From Rhodothermales bacterium (lineage in GTDB: Bacteria; Bacteroidota; Rhodothermia; Rhodothermales; Bin80): a DNA stretch of 64,000 nucleotides. Shown piece after piece: positions 26,691 through 37,032 of this stretch. The stretch is taken from assembly GCA_951812585.1 (NCBI GenBank), contig OX638318.1, positions 24,819 to 88,818 of the forward strand. Reading direction: 5' to 3'. The notes beneath the pieces were generated by a model that saw nothing but the letters and a program-made list of their open reading frames with translations, ran no database searches and was not told where the DNA came from. The stretch's first letter is position 1. Each line of letters opens with the position of its first letter. A program made the translations under genes and the position numbers.

Positions 26691-27809
26691 CTATCGCAAA
26701 AAGGGAAATCCCTTCTCAGTATATACGTGGTCGTAGATCGCCTCCAGCGGCGGCAGCGGGCTGCTTTCGGCAAACGCAACGGATTCATTCACCTCCTGCT
26801 TGACGGAGCGATCTATCGCATCCAGCGCCCCGTTGGCGGCCATCTCATTGTCCAGTAAGTACGACTTGAGGCGTATGATGACATCTTGGTTCTTCTGGTC
26901 TTCCAGCTCCTCTTTGGAACGATACTTCGCGGGGTCGCTCATAGAGTGGCCCCGATAGCGGTAGGTTCGGATCTCTACGACGGAAGGCTGATTGCTGCGC
27001 GCCATTGCTACATGATCCCGCATGGCGCGGGTTACGCTGAACACATCCATACCGTCCACCAGCGATCCGGGCATCGCATACCCTGCGCTCTGCTTGTAGA
27101 GGTCGGCATTGGCGGCAGCCCGCTGTACGGATGTACCCATCGCATATTGGTTGTTCTCCACCACATAGACGACCGGAAGCTTGTAGAGGCCCGCCAGGTT
27201 GAGCGACTCATGAAACGACCCTTGCCAAACCGCCCCGTCTCCGAGGTAGCACACGCAGACACCGCCATCGCCGCGATACTTGTGTGCAAAGCCTATGCCG
27301 GTCGCCAAGGGAATGTGGGCGCCCACGATGCCGTGGCCGCCAAAGAGTCGTTTATTCCGGCTGAAGAAGTGCATAGACCCGCCCTTGCCCTGGGAACAGC
27401 CATCCACGCGCCCAAAGAGCTCGGCCATACATTCATTCGCAGTCATGCCTAACGCCAGCGCGATGCCGTGGTCGCGATAGGCCGTGATCACCGTATCCAG
27501 CCCTACCTCCAAAGCCTGAACCGAACCGGTGGAGATGGCTTCTTGGCCGATGTAGAGGTGAAGGAATCCCGCAATCTTCTGCTTGCCGTACATCTGCGCC
27601 GAACGCTCCTCGAATCGGCGCTGCAGCAGCATGCTGCGATACATCTCCAATACCTCCTCGCGAGAGAACCCCAGATCCACATGCGTGTAACGGCCGCCCC
27701 GATACGCGTTGAACGATACCGTGGAGGAAAGGCGCTCCACTGTGTTGTCATCGCGGCCGTTGGTTTGGCCTTCTATTGCCGCGGCAGTGCCGTAGACTTG
27801 TGGGCTCAT
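26691..27809 (-). CDS. pdhA: Pyruvate dehydrogenase E1 subunit alpha
   Basis: The alpha chain of E1 has 372 residues starting at ATG 27809 (MSPQVYGTAAAIEG). An in-frame upstream start at 27854 adds a short unrelated leader. The thiamine-diphosphate motif begins GDGAVWQGSFHESLNLAG and ends VVENN. The flanking tracts GHGIVGAHIPLATG and YRYRGHSMSDPAKYRS (phosphorylation-loop region in eukaryotic E1) are present. It is the first gene of the pdhA-pdhB-pdhC-phosphoesterase operon. Roughly 350 bases separate it from icd, its divergent neighbour. Together they make acetyl-CoA and feed the TCA cycle. Confidence 0.96.
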   Translation of the reverse strand: MSPQVYGTAAAIEGQTNGRDDNTVERLSSTVSFNAYRGGRYTHVDLGFSREEVLEMYRSMLLQRRFEERSAQMYGKQKIAGFLHLYIGQEAISTGSVQALEVGLDTVITAYRDHGIALALGMTANECMAELFGRVDGCSQGKGGSMHFFSRNKRLFGGHGIVGAHIPLATGIGFAHKYRGDGGVCVCYLGDGAVWQGSFHESLNLAGLYKLPVVYVVENNQYAMGTSVQRAAANADLYKQSAGYAMPGSLVDGMDVFSVTRAMRDHVAMARSNQPSVVEIRTYRYRGHSMSDPAKYRSKEELEDQKNQDVIIRLKSYLLDNEMAANGALDAIDRSVKQEVNESVAFAESSPLPPLEAIYDHVYTEKGFPFLR

Positions 27810-28163
27810 AACGGTGTGTTTGCGCCTGTTTGATGCACAACCGTAGTGTAACAACTGCGCGCCTCTTCTGATCCGCTTGGCACGTAAAGGTACGACTGTC
27901 CGCGCGTTTGATCCAGTATGCTGTCATTCGATGGACCCGGACCGGGCGGGTGCACGAAAGTCAACAAAAGCCGTTCATCAGGCGTTCCAGTGGGTTATGA
28001 TTCGCCGCATGACGCGCAGGCAGCACATTGGGATGTGTCCAGGCTTTGAGGCCGGTGACGGCCGATGCCTGCCTGCGCACGTAGATCCCACCTGGGCACG
28101 GCCCGCCGCAAGGTGCTTGTGCATGGATATGCACGGCCACATGTTGTCACTGCTTGAACTGAC
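27810..28163. other. Divergent promoter region between pdhA and icd
   Basis: These are 354 bases between two strongly conserved divergent genes, so promoters for both must lie here. An open frame (27877-28167, +) has no homology and unlikely composition and is not called. No -7/-33 box of the Bacteroidota type (TAxxTTTG, TTTG) could be placed with confidence, and no hairpin or repeat stands out. Confidence 0.4.
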
Positions 28164-29429
<1,266 letters not shown>

Positions 29430-29465
29430 TCATAAGCGGCGCTAGAAGCACCGGCCGCGGTGAAA

Positions 29466-29534
29466 CTGAGCTTCCCAGTACTATGAAGCTCAGGCGAGGG
29501 TGTGCGTTGCCATGGCGACGCTTTGGGCGTCGCC
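29466..29534 (+). terminator. Two hairpins after icd
   Basis: Two stem-loops follow the icd stop (29429). The first is ctgagctt / aagctcag (29466-29473 and 29486-29493). The second is ggcgacgc / gcgtcgcc (29514-29521 and 29527-29534, loop tttgg). The second is GC-rich and compact. They lie between convergent icd and the MazG-like gene and probably end transcription from one or both sides. No T-run was seen. Confidence 0.5.
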
Positions 29535-29687
29535 TCCGGGCCGCAGCGCACAGCGCCGAGATATCACATGCAAGCGGCTCAGCGCCGGTGTGAACGCCCC
29601 CTTAAGCAGCCCTGAAGCTTGCGTGGGCTTGCTTGGGGCTTGCACATGCCTGGTCGCGCGCGGCGTGCCACTCCGCAGTCCCCTGCC

Positions 29688-30143
29688 CTACTGGCCCTGC
29701 CTGGCAATCACGCCCAGAATGTCGGGCGGCGTCCAGTCCGGCGGCTTCATCCACTTGCCATCTTCGCGCACAAAGGAGCCTGGCCCGAACTTGCGCAGGT
29801 TGGCTTCGTCCACCGCTTTGAGCACCGGCTCGTCTTCGACCCCGAAGGCAATGAGCGTGCCAATGGTTACCACTGATATGTCCGCGCATCCATCGACCAC
29901 GCCTTCCAAGTTGGCGTCGCCATCAACAGCGTAATCCAGCGGCGTCTGATGGCTGATCTTCTGGCCGGCCAGCTGCACCGTAACGCCAAGCGCCGCTACG
30001 GTTTCCATGGCTTCCTCCAGAATCAGCTTCGCCCGCAAGAGTCGCGTCGGGCCGTCGGGACTCGTTACAGACGCGGGCGTGTCCTGTCCAGCACGCCGCA
30101 TAAACTGCCGTACGCGCTCGTAGTGGGCCGTGGGCATAAGCAA
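29688..30143 (-). CDS. MazG-like NTP pyrophosphohydrolase
   Basis: This 151-residue all-alpha MazG-type protein has the first metal site as ILEEAMET (EExxE-like, about residues 42-49) and the second as EGVVDGCADISVV (ExxD-like, about 79-91). That is the chain of acidic residues that holds Mg2+ in MazG, HisE and dUTPase-like pyrophosphohydrolases. It is predicted to cleave nucleoside triphosphates to monophosphates, as a house-cleaning or signalling enzyme. Phage and plasmid relatives of similar size are common. It is the last gene of the GH53-to-MazG operon, 5 bases after the mannosyltransferase-like gene. The true nucleotide substrate cannot be read from sequence. Confidence 0.8.
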   Translation of the reverse strand: MLMPTAHYERVRQFMRRAGQDTPASVTSPDGPTRLLRAKLILEEAMETVAALGVTVQLAGQKISHQTPLDYAVDGDANLEGVVDGCADISVVTIGTLIAFGVEDEPVLKAVDEANLRKFGPGSFVREDGKWMKPPDWTPPDILGVIARQGQ

Positions 30144-30148
30144 TTCGT

Positions 30149-31285
30149 TCAGTTGGCCGCGGTGGATTCAAAAAGGGCATCGTACTGCTCGACATGCGTG
30201 GCCCAGTCCAGCTGCGACAGCATGGACTGCAGCACCACGCGCGGCAGCGGGTGCTCGTTGCCCTTCAAGAGGTCCGACATGATGACGAAGAGCTCGTCGT
30301 AGTCCTCGTAGAGGATCGGCGCATGAAGCAACGGCCGGTGATGTCGCTCTGGAATAAGCTCCGGATAGCTGAGCCGATTAGGCAATACTGGATGACAACC
30401 GCAGTAGATTGCCTCCATCACGGCGATGCCAAAGAATTCGTGCAGCGCCGTCGAAATCACAATGTCGGCCCGCTGCAGCAGCCGGCTGTATTCCTCGAAG
30501 TCCTCGGCATAGCCGTAGTGCAGGATACGCTCGGCATAGCGCTCAAAGGCCTGCTCAAACTCGTAGGGCTGCTCCTCGAAGTGCTTCCCCGCCAGGATCA
30601 ACCTGAACCGGAAACCCGCATCATCCAGGCGGCTCATCAGCCGAAAGAACGCCTCTGGATTCTTGTCGTATTCCCAACGCTGGTTCCAGAGCACGATGGG
30701 CGGTTCGTCTGGACCCAGGCTGAAGCCCTCATCGGATGATTCATACTGGTCGTGCGCCTTCAGATTGATTCCCAGGTGCAGCACGCTGCTCTTGGCACGG
30801 ATTTCTGAGACTGTGTGCAGGTGGGTGTAGTCCGGGAACACCTTCAACAGCCCGGGCAGCGCCCGCATGAACTCCTCGTAGTGAAATTCCGAGTTGAACA
30901 CTATCCGGTCGGCTGCCAGGCATGACAGGTAGTTGATGTATGCGTAGGAAAGGTCTCGCTCTTCCTTGTCCGAAATAGGATAGGTGAGCTGGTTCTCGTG
31001 GAGATAATACACGACCGGCACGCGGCTTATTTGATGCCGCGTAAGCGACAAGAGGGCCGGTACATTCACCATGCTAGATGCTAGGATAACATCGGGCTGG
31101 AATCCGCCTTCCACGGCTTGAATGGCCTTGCGGGCGATGGTGACGGCACCCCCCTGCATACGCCACTTCCAGAACCGGGCCGGCATCGTAACACGCTGGA
31201 TCACATGCCGGCTATGCCGGGCGAGGCCATCCAGGAAGTTGCGGTGAGAGCCCCCGTACCAGGGCTCAAGCGCAAGCACATTCAT
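30149..31285 (-). CDS. Glycosyltransferase of the tRNA-queuosine mannosyltransferase (DUF3524/GTDC1) family
   Basis: The protein has 378 residues with an ATG at 31285 (MNVLALEPWYGGSHRNFLDG). An upstream in-frame start at 31300 is disfavoured. The N-terminal half is the DUF3524 domain, with the diagnostic EPWYGGSH, DVILASSMVNVPALLSL, YLHENQLTYPISDKEERD and NSEFHYEEF. The C-terminal half is a GT-B glycosyltransferase domain ending STALHEFFGIAVMEAIYCG and the ExxxFG-E nucleotide-sugar pattern. In animals this family (QTMAN/GTDC1) mannosylates queuosine in tRNA-Asp. A bacterial role in tRNA or other RNA/cell-wall glycosylation is inference. It belongs to a tight operon with a MazG-like enzyme and an ABC ATPase. 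Confidence 0.88.
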   Translation of the reverse strand: MNVLALEPWYGGSHRNFLDGLARHSRHVIQRVTMPARFWKWRMQGGAVTIARKAIQAVEGGFQPDVILASSMVNVPALLSLTRHQISRVPVVYYLHENQLTYPISDKEERDLSYAYINYLSCLAADRIVFNSEFHYEEFMRALPGLLKVFPDYTHLHTVSEIRAKSSVLHLGINLKAHDQYESSDEGFSLGPDEPPIVLWNQRWEYDKNPEAFFRLMSRLDDAGFRFRLILAGKHFEEQPYEFEQAFERYAERILHYGYAEDFEEYSRLLQRADIVISTALHEFFGIAVMEAIYCGCHPVLPNRLSYPELIPERHHRPLLHAPILYEDYDELFVIMSDLLKGNEHPLPRVVLQSMLSQLDWATHVEQYDALFESTAAN

Positions 31286-31299
31286 GGTATGGGTGCACA

Positions 31300-31539
31300 C
31301 TAGTTAGCGGAAGCGGCCAGTGTCTTGCGAAAGGCCACCTCTTCGGCCTCAGAAAGCGGACGGACAATGGCCAGGTCCCGCGTCTGAAGCAAATCACGAA
31401 GCGTGGGATCCATGACTTCTTCCCAGGTTATAGGGGTCGTTTCACCGGGCTCCAGGGTCAGCGTGCGCGTCTTGAGCGTCACCGAACGTGGAAACGTGTC
31501 CGCGTTCTTGATCACCATGCCCTTGCGCTTGCGATGCAT
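31300..31539 (-). CDS. Small conserved-looking protein of unknown function
   Basis: The 79-residue product (MHRKRKGMVIKNADTFPRSV onward) starts at ATG 31539. A good Shine-Dalgarno, aaggaag, lies about 7-12 bases upstream. Longer readings of the same frame overlap the ABC ATPase and are rejected. The protein is basic at its N-terminus and has a short acidic, leucine-rich C-terminal half with a pattern like LTLEPGETTPITWEEVMDPTLRDL. No domain is recognised. A second start at MVIKNAD (31518) is possible. It lies between the ABC ATPase (28 bases downstream of its stop) and the mannosyltransferase-like gene, inside the same operon. Confidence 0.65.
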   Translation of the reverse strand: MHRKRKGMVIKNADTFPRSVTLKTRTLTLEPGETTPITWEEVMDPTLRDLLQTRDLAIVRPLSEAEEVAFRKTLAASAN

Positions 31540-31567
31540 ATGCGATGGAATCTTCCTTGTTGCGTCT

Positions 31568-32245
31568 CTAAAGTAACGGTTCCGGGGGGACTGTGTCAAA
31601 GCCGCCGCCCTGCCCCTTGGGGCCATAGTCTTCAATAGCCACCACATGATCTGCTCCCTGGTAGTCCGCTGGCACATTCGAGGCAATGACCACAATGCAG
31701 CCCCGCACTTTGGCATCGGCCACAACATCGGCGCACAGCGCCTGTCCCTGCGCATCCATGTTGACCGTGGGCTCATCAAGGATCAGTACGGGCGGATTTG
31801 TCAGGGTGGCCGCAGCGATCTTCATCCGCTGCTTCATGCCCGACGAGAACGTGCGCACGCGCTCTTGGGCGCGTGCGGCCAGCCCCACCGCTTGGAGCGC
31901 CTTCTGGATGCGCACTTCCGGAAGCGGTAGTCCCCGAGCTTGCGCGATGAACTGGAGGTTTTCCCAGCCTGTCAGATCTTCGTAAACATTCATGTACGGC
32001 GCTACAAAGCCGACCTGGAGCGGATGGGTCTCGGGCACTTCGATATGGCCGTTTACTTGCAGCGAAACGTGCCCGGTGGTCGGCCGGAGTACGCCCGCCA
32101 GAATCTTGAGCAACGTGGACTTGCCCACTCCATTGGCACCCGTAACCGCGAGCACTTCGCCGCCATGCACCTTGAGCGTCATCCTGCGAAAGAGCACACG
32201 CTGCCCGAAGCGATGGCCCAGCCCCATTGCTTTCAGCGTGTGCAT
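31568..32245 (-). CDS. ABC transporter ATP-binding protein (CcmA-like)
   Basis: The 225-residue nucleotide-binding subunit of an ABC transporter shows Walker A GANGVGKST (about residues 36-44), signature FSSGMKQRM, Walker B PVLILDEPT and a downstream switch region (VIASNVPADY, where the usual H-loop histidine is replaced by N). Similarity to CcmA-type heme exporter ATPases and to single-subunit daunorubicin-type exporters is suggested by size and by GFVAPYMNVYEDLTGWENL. No permease gene lies next to it, so the membrane partner must be elsewhere. It lies 2 bases after the GH53 gene stop on the - strand, so it is translationally linked to it. Confidence 0.88.
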   Translation of the reverse strand: MHTLKAMGLGHRFGQRVLFRRMTLKVHGGEVLAVTGANGVGKSTLLKILAGVLRPTTGHVSLQVNGHIEVPETHPLQVGFVAPYMNVYEDLTGWENLQFIAQARGLPLPEVRIQKALQAVGLAARAQERVRTFSSGMKQRMKIAAATLTNPPVLILDEPTVNMDAQGQALCADVVADAKVRGCIVVIASNVPADYQGADHVVAIEDYGPKGQGGGFDTVPPEPLL

Positions 32246-32247
32246 GG

Positions 32248-33705
32248 CTATCGTGGCGCAATCACAAGCGGTGCGGAATGCCGTCGCGCGCGGCTCTGGA
32301 GCGCAACCATGTAGAGTCCCGGCGCGAGCCCGTCAACGTGTAGCAACATAGACCCGGTGCTGCACCGCGGCGGCCCCGCCAGCACGACCCGGCCCAGCAC
32401 ATCAATCACGTCGATGTGGGCGCAATCACCCATCGGATCGTCGTATGCTACGCGTATCCAGTCGTCTGCGGGGTTGGGATACACATGCAGCGCAGCGTCC
32501 GGGGGGTGCTCCGATACTGTATGGGTGTTCAAGGTGCCGCCCAGCGCAGCCGCGCCAGGAAGCACCGCACCGCTGTCATCGAAGAGTGTAACATTTTCCC
32601 AGGGCGAACCCAGCCCAGCGGTGGAGACATAGGTTGGCTCCCAATAGCATGCGCCGAGACCTCCGGGGGTATCATGAACGAGCTGCATCACATCGCGAAT
32701 AAAGTCCCGCTGCCCCTCCGGCGTGGCAGGATACCCCGGAAGCACATGGGCGGGCAACCCCACGATGTTGTGTACATCATCAAACCACTGCAACGTCCAG
32801 GGATAGGCGAATTCGGCCAGAATAATGGGCTTGCCGTACGCAGCGGCCACCGTGTCTAGCGTCGCTTCAAGGTCCGACAACGACCCGTGCCACCAGGGAT
32901 AGTAGGACAAGCCGATCACATCGAAGTCCACCTGATACGGCTGGAGGTTGTCGAAGAACCACCGCGCCCCGCCCAGGTCTCCGCCGCGGTCGAGATGCAC
33001 CATGATCTGCATGGAATCTCCTGCTGCGGACCGTACGGCCTGCGCCGCGCGCGTGAGAAGTGCCGCCAGTTGATCCCATTGTACGGGCGTATCGAACGGA
33101 CCGCCGACGCGCCCGTCGTCCCATAAGATGCCGGCAGTGATCTCGTTGCCAATCTGCACCATTGCGGGCTGCAGGCCGCTGCCAAGCAAAGCGTTCAGCA
33201 CCTGTGTGGTGTAGGCAAACACCGAATCCTGCAGTGCACTGAAGTCCAGCGGCAGCCACGCTGCAGGCTTGTGCTGCCTGCCAGGGTCAGCCCATGTATC
33301 GGAGTAGTGGAAGTCGAGTATCCAGGGCAGCGCGAGAGAATCCAGGCGGGCCGCCAGGTGCAGCACATCCGGCAACGCGTCGCGTAGGGCCATTGGGGTG
33401 TGAAAGAGGCGCAGCCGCGCGCTGTTAAGGCCTTTGCGCTTCAGAATCTCCACTGCGTCGCCGGGCATCCCGCCATCCGTATAGACAGCACCGCCCGCGT
33501 CCAGCTCGTCCTGAAAGGATATGTCCGCGCAGCGCCACGCCAAATCCTGCGCGGACGCCGTGAGGGTTATCATAAGCAGCGCAGCGCTAACCTTCGCACG
33601 TAGCGTCTGGCAACTGCGGACAGCACCGTTTCGCGCGGAAAAGCAACCACGGCCCCAAAGCAGGCGCGGCCGTTTGTACGCCAAGCTAATGAGAACCCTC
33701 AGCAT
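32248..33705 (-). CDS. GH53 endo-beta-1,4-galactanase with type IX secretion C-terminal domain
   Basis: The catalytic domain is glycoside hydrolase family 53 (arabinogalactan endo-1,4-beta-galactosidase). Signature blocks include GADISF-like CADISFQDELDAGG, GLNSARLRLFHTP, WILDFHYSDTWADPG, and VQIGNEITAGILW, where Glu 188 is the acid/base. PIILAEFAYPW has the nucleophile Glu 298. The C-terminus (about residues 405-485) is a Por/type IX sorting domain, starting with LHVYPNPADDWIRVAYDD. The protein should therefore be displayed or released outside the cell. The N-terminal signal is LLMITLTASAQ. The start at 33705 is a compromise, since the region upstream is long and atypical. It degrades pectic galactan. 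It is the first gene of the 29.7-33.7 kb operon. Confidence 0.88.
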   Translation of the reverse strand: MLRVLISLAYKRPRLLWGRGCFSARNGAVRSCQTLRAKVSAALLMITLTASAQDLAWRCADISFQDELDAGGAVYTDGGMPGDAVEILKRKGLNSARLRLFHTPMALRDALPDVLHLAARLDSLALPWILDFHYSDTWADPGRQHKPAAWLPLDFSALQDSVFAYTTQVLNALLGSGLQPAMVQIGNEITAGILWDDGRVGGPFDTPVQWDQLAALLTRAAQAVRSAAGDSMQIMVHLDRGGDLGGARWFFDNLQPYQVDFDVIGLSYYPWWHGSLSDLEATLDTVAAAYGKPIILAEFAYPWTLQWFDDVHNIVGLPAHVLPGYPATPEGQRDFIRDVMQLVHDTPGGLGACYWEPTYVSTAGLGSPWENVTLFDDSGAVLPGAAALGGTLNTHTVSEHPPDAALHVYPNPADDWIRVAYDDPMGDCAHIDVIDVLGRVVLAGPPRCSTGSMLLHVDGLAPGLYMVALQSRARRHSAPLVIAPR

Positions 33706-34809
33706 GACATAGCCAACGCAGTTCCTCTGACGCCTCCGTGCCAAGATAGCGCACATGGATGCGAAAAAAGCGCAGCAGCCGGAGCCAGACCAAGCGCATC
33801 CGCCAAGGAACATGTTTCGTCATGTATGCCCGCATGCTACCAGCATGTAGTCTGCTGATACGCCCGTAAAATCGGCTCACCCTTGGCCGACCGCGTCTCG
33901 GGCATCTTGCATTCGAGTCATCTGCGGATCGTAGCCCCGGCTCCGCCCCTTGCGCGATGGCAAAACTTCCATGGGCAAAGCACGACATGCGCAGCCCTCC
34001 CCCCGGGGGATGGGTACCAGAATGCTTTCTTATACACAATGGACCATGCTTTTCGCGCCCAATGCGCATATTCCCACCCCGTGCTGGAGACGACAGCCAC
34101 CGCCAAAAATCGTTATCATTGAGACCATTGGCAAATATCAGCATTGATCTAACGGCCCTGTATTTAAAGTGTTACTTTAATATTATAGGCATCGATGCAT
34201 GCTGTGACGAAAAGCGTTCCAGCGTGCTCGCTGGCCGAATGTCGACTGCAAGTGCCGACGCGGAGGTCGGCCTTGCAAGTGAAGGACATCACTTCGGGCA
34301 CCCCGTGATTTGGCATCCGCGCATGCGCTGCGCGCCTCCATATTCGTAGCGCAGCAGCGCATGTGGGGCCGGAAGTTCTCTGGGGCGCGCCAGGTTACTT
34401 GTGCCGCACGCGCTAGCATACTTGGCGAATGGACCGCGGAAGCGATGCGCGTACCTTGCCAGTGGGGCTCGTTTAATATGAGCCTGACCGGCTCTGGCAT
34501 GTCGCCACAGGTTCCACGGCGAACCGCCTTCTAATCATCACGTTGTAATCATCCGCTCCAAAGAAGCCTTGAAGCAGAGTGCCTTGTTGCACCTGTGCAT
34601 TCAAGTACGGCGCACTACTCATTACTTTTGGTGCTAGCACTTTTGCTTCGGCGGATACCCTGGGTCAAGACGCGGGCGGTCTCAACCCTATTGCCTGCGG
34701 CGGCCCACAGTCGGCCCGGTGCTATGCACCCCGTGTGGGTGCGATCAGCGACACTACCCCACACGACTTCAAGCGTTGCGTCGGCGCTTCCATCAACGCG
34801 GACCTTCAC
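33706..34809. other. Long non-coding or decayed stretch with an AT-rich patch
   Basis: About 1.1 kb holds no frame I can support. Open frames on both strands exist but have poor composition and no motifs. The patch 34140-34200 is clearly AT-richer than the rest. It contains a perfect palindrome, ttaaagt / actttaa (34164-34170 and 34174-34180, spacer gtt), which could be an operator or the edge of a foreign piece. The stretch lies between two - strand genes. Confidence 0.45.
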
Positions 34810-36081
34810 CTACCGATCGGCTTCCGCATTCTCCTCGGCCTCCTCTTCCGCCTGTGTCTCCATCTTGGCTTGGAACTCGCGGGTCCGTTTCTCCGCGAGG
34901 AGCTGATCCACGGCGACGATGATGTCGGCCCCCCGCTTCCCTGTGTGCCGTACAACGCCCTCCTCATCAAGTATATAGATCACCGGCCAGCTGTTCACAT
35001 TCCAATCCGTCGCAATCGGCCCTTTGGTAGATCTGTCCCACCAGGTTCGATAGCGGAGCCGCTCCCGCTTTTTCGCCGCGCGGGCCGTGTCTAATTTGTC
35101 ATCGGAGTTCACGCTGAGCAGAACCACGGCCTCGCCCATGTCCTCGTAGAGATCCATCATAGCGCGCTGATAGGGGTATTCCGCCCGGCACGGCACGCAC
35201 CACTCCCCGGAGAAGTACAGAACCACGATGTTGCCACGGTAGGCCTCCAGCGCGAACTCGACCCCCTCCATATCCTTTCCGACGATGTTCGGAGCCACCC
35301 TTCCGGGCAGGAGCTTGTCGACTAAACGCTGGTTTCGCTCAATCGCCTCCGCTATGTTTGGATGCTCCATTTTCAGCTTCTCGAAGTAGTCAACGAACCG
35401 GGCCGCCTGCTCGGGTGAAAGGGGTGGTCCTCGCTGGAGGAGCTTGGTAGCCTGCCACAAGAAAAAGGGCGCTTCCACCTCGAAGTTGTCGACCGTCTCA
35501 GGGATCTTCAGAATCTCATCGAGTCGGGTGAGTAGCCCATCCATCTGTGCGTCGTCTACGGCGCCGTCTACAGCTTCGTCAGCCGTTACGTAGTAGTCCT
35601 CGTCCAGCCTAAATCCCATGGAGAACGGCATAATGTTGCCCGCCCGCCCAGCAAATACCCTGGCATTATTGCTATTGTTTTCGATCATCGCGCGGTGGTC
35701 CGGATACTTCTCGGCGAGATTCGCCAAGTGGCTCAACACCCTCTCCTCCTGCTCCTCGGTGACCGCCGGACCGCCGAGACGGCGGGTGAAGTTCCATAAA
35801 TGGAGGTCCGCCTCCCGCTCAAAGTCATCCAAACTCTCCGCAGCAATCAGCGCTTTGTCCAGCGCCGCCAGCAGCCTCTCGAAGTCTTCCTCGTCGAGCG
35901 GCTCGCGGTACTCACTGACCGGTGGAAACCACCGCTCCTTAGCGGCGACGGGAAGATCGGGCACCTGTTTCCCCACGGTCGGCTCACCCTGCAAGGACGG
36001 CCATCCGATCGCCGCGGACAGGAACCCGCCGAAAGTGACGGAGATGAAAATCGTAATGATGATCGTCAAAGGTCGTTTCAT
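34810..36081 (-). CDS. TlpA-like thioredoxin-fold redoxin with long N-terminal domain
   Basis: The 423 residues begin with a signal/anchor segment (MKRPLTIIITIFISVTFGGFL). An unusual acidic, helical N-terminal region (about residues 55-260) is rich in E and D and recalls repeat-like helices. The C-terminal domain is a redoxin/TlpA fold. It contains GEWCVPCRAEYPYQ (catalytic CxxC, about residue 292), VVLLSVNSDDKLD and SWPVIYILDEEG with the cis-proline WPV. It should act in the periplasm in thiol-disulfide exchange. The Glu-rich tail QAEEEAEENAEADR is odd. It is flanked by about 1 kb of non-coding DNA on each side and so is likely transcribed alone. Confidence 0.85.
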   Translation of the reverse strand: MKRPLTIIITIFISVTFGGFLSAAIGWPSLQGEPTVGKQVPDLPVAAKERWFPPVSEYREPLDEEDFERLLAALDKALIAAESLDDFEREADLHLWNFTRRLGGPAVTEEQEERVLSHLANLAEKYPDHRAMIENNSNNARVFAGRAGNIMPFSMGFRLDEDYYVTADEAVDGAVDDAQMDGLLTRLDEILKIPETVDNFEVEAPFFLWQATKLLQRGPPLSPEQAARFVDYFEKLKMEHPNIAEAIERNQRLVDKLLPGRVAPNIVGKDMEGVEFALEAYRGNIVVLYFSGEWCVPCRAEYPYQRAMMDLYEDMGEAVVLLSVNSDDKLDTARAAKKRERLRYRTWWDRSTKGPIATDWNVNSWPVIYILDEEGVVRHTGKRGADIIVAVDQLLAEKRTREFQAKMETQAEEEAEENAEADR

Positions 36082-37032
36082 GATGGTCGCACCGTTTGTA
36101 AGTCGTCAGGCAGGTAGTCGTCAGCGTACCGATTTTTGCGGCAGGCACAGAACGGAATTCCCGTACAATATAGGGGGAGAGATTTGATGTCAAGGTTGAT
36201 TCTTCACAGAAAGTCTATTGGCGCGTGTGACCGTTCCGCTCCGTGCTTGGACGTCCGAAGCGGTCCCTCCCTACGTCTGTTGTGTCTTAAGGGAGGCTAC
36301 GGGCCCTTGAAGGTGCCCGTCCAGGCAAAGCGTCAGATGAACGCCAGTGCCATCACGCACTGGACCTCTGCAACAAGCGCTTCGCTTACCCATGGGCAAA
36401 GTGTATACGCTACTTGCCCTCCTACGTACGCAGGTCCTCGCCCATGCAGGGCGCCAGTGGCAATATCTCTGGAGCTATCTTGAAGCGATTCGACTTCTGC
36501 ATCGCAACCAGGTGTCCACCGAATGGACTTCCAGAATGCTTACGCCGCATGTCGTACGCGCATTCACCGCCAAAATCCCCTTCAGGCGTAGGCCCCGCTT
36601 TGAAACCGGGTGCCAACACTCGATGGGACAAGGCTTCGAACCCCGCGGGTTTACCTGAACAAGCTCGACCTAGCTGTTCGAATACGATCGAACACTTGCG
36701 GGCATCAACCTCCAAAGCTGTTGTCAGAAGATCAGGCCAGACCACTTCAGACAATCTGGTTTCGGCGCTAAAGCGATCTTCTATGGAACGGGCGCTATCG
36801 GCCATTGCTAGCACCATGGGTCGCGCTTGGCACCAACCGTCACTGTCTGAGCCTTCTAGCCGTGCCTCCTGCAGTCCGGCTTATCAAAAAGCTGCACCGC
36901 TGCAGTTCACAGTTCAGTGTGGGGTTCATTTCCTACCCTTCCAAGTTAAATGGTTTCTTCGCCCGCTTGGTGGCATACGTACCGCCATGCAATTGGGATG
37001 GCCCTGCCCGAACGGGCTCCGCGTGTGAACTT
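36082..37032. other. Non-coding stretch upstream of the ABC-F gene
   Basis: About 950 bases have no supported gene. A - strand frame (36422-36817) and long + strand frames exist but have no recognised motif. The + frame joined to the ABC-F gene is only its in-frame upstream extension. The stretch may include leader, promoter and old mobile DNA. I see no tRNA or hairpin of note. Confidence 0.4.

Noticed and set aside
36422..36817. 132-codon - strand frame upstream of the ABC-F gene
   Set aside because: Composition is protein-like in parts, but no motif or ribosome site was found and the flanks are non-coding.
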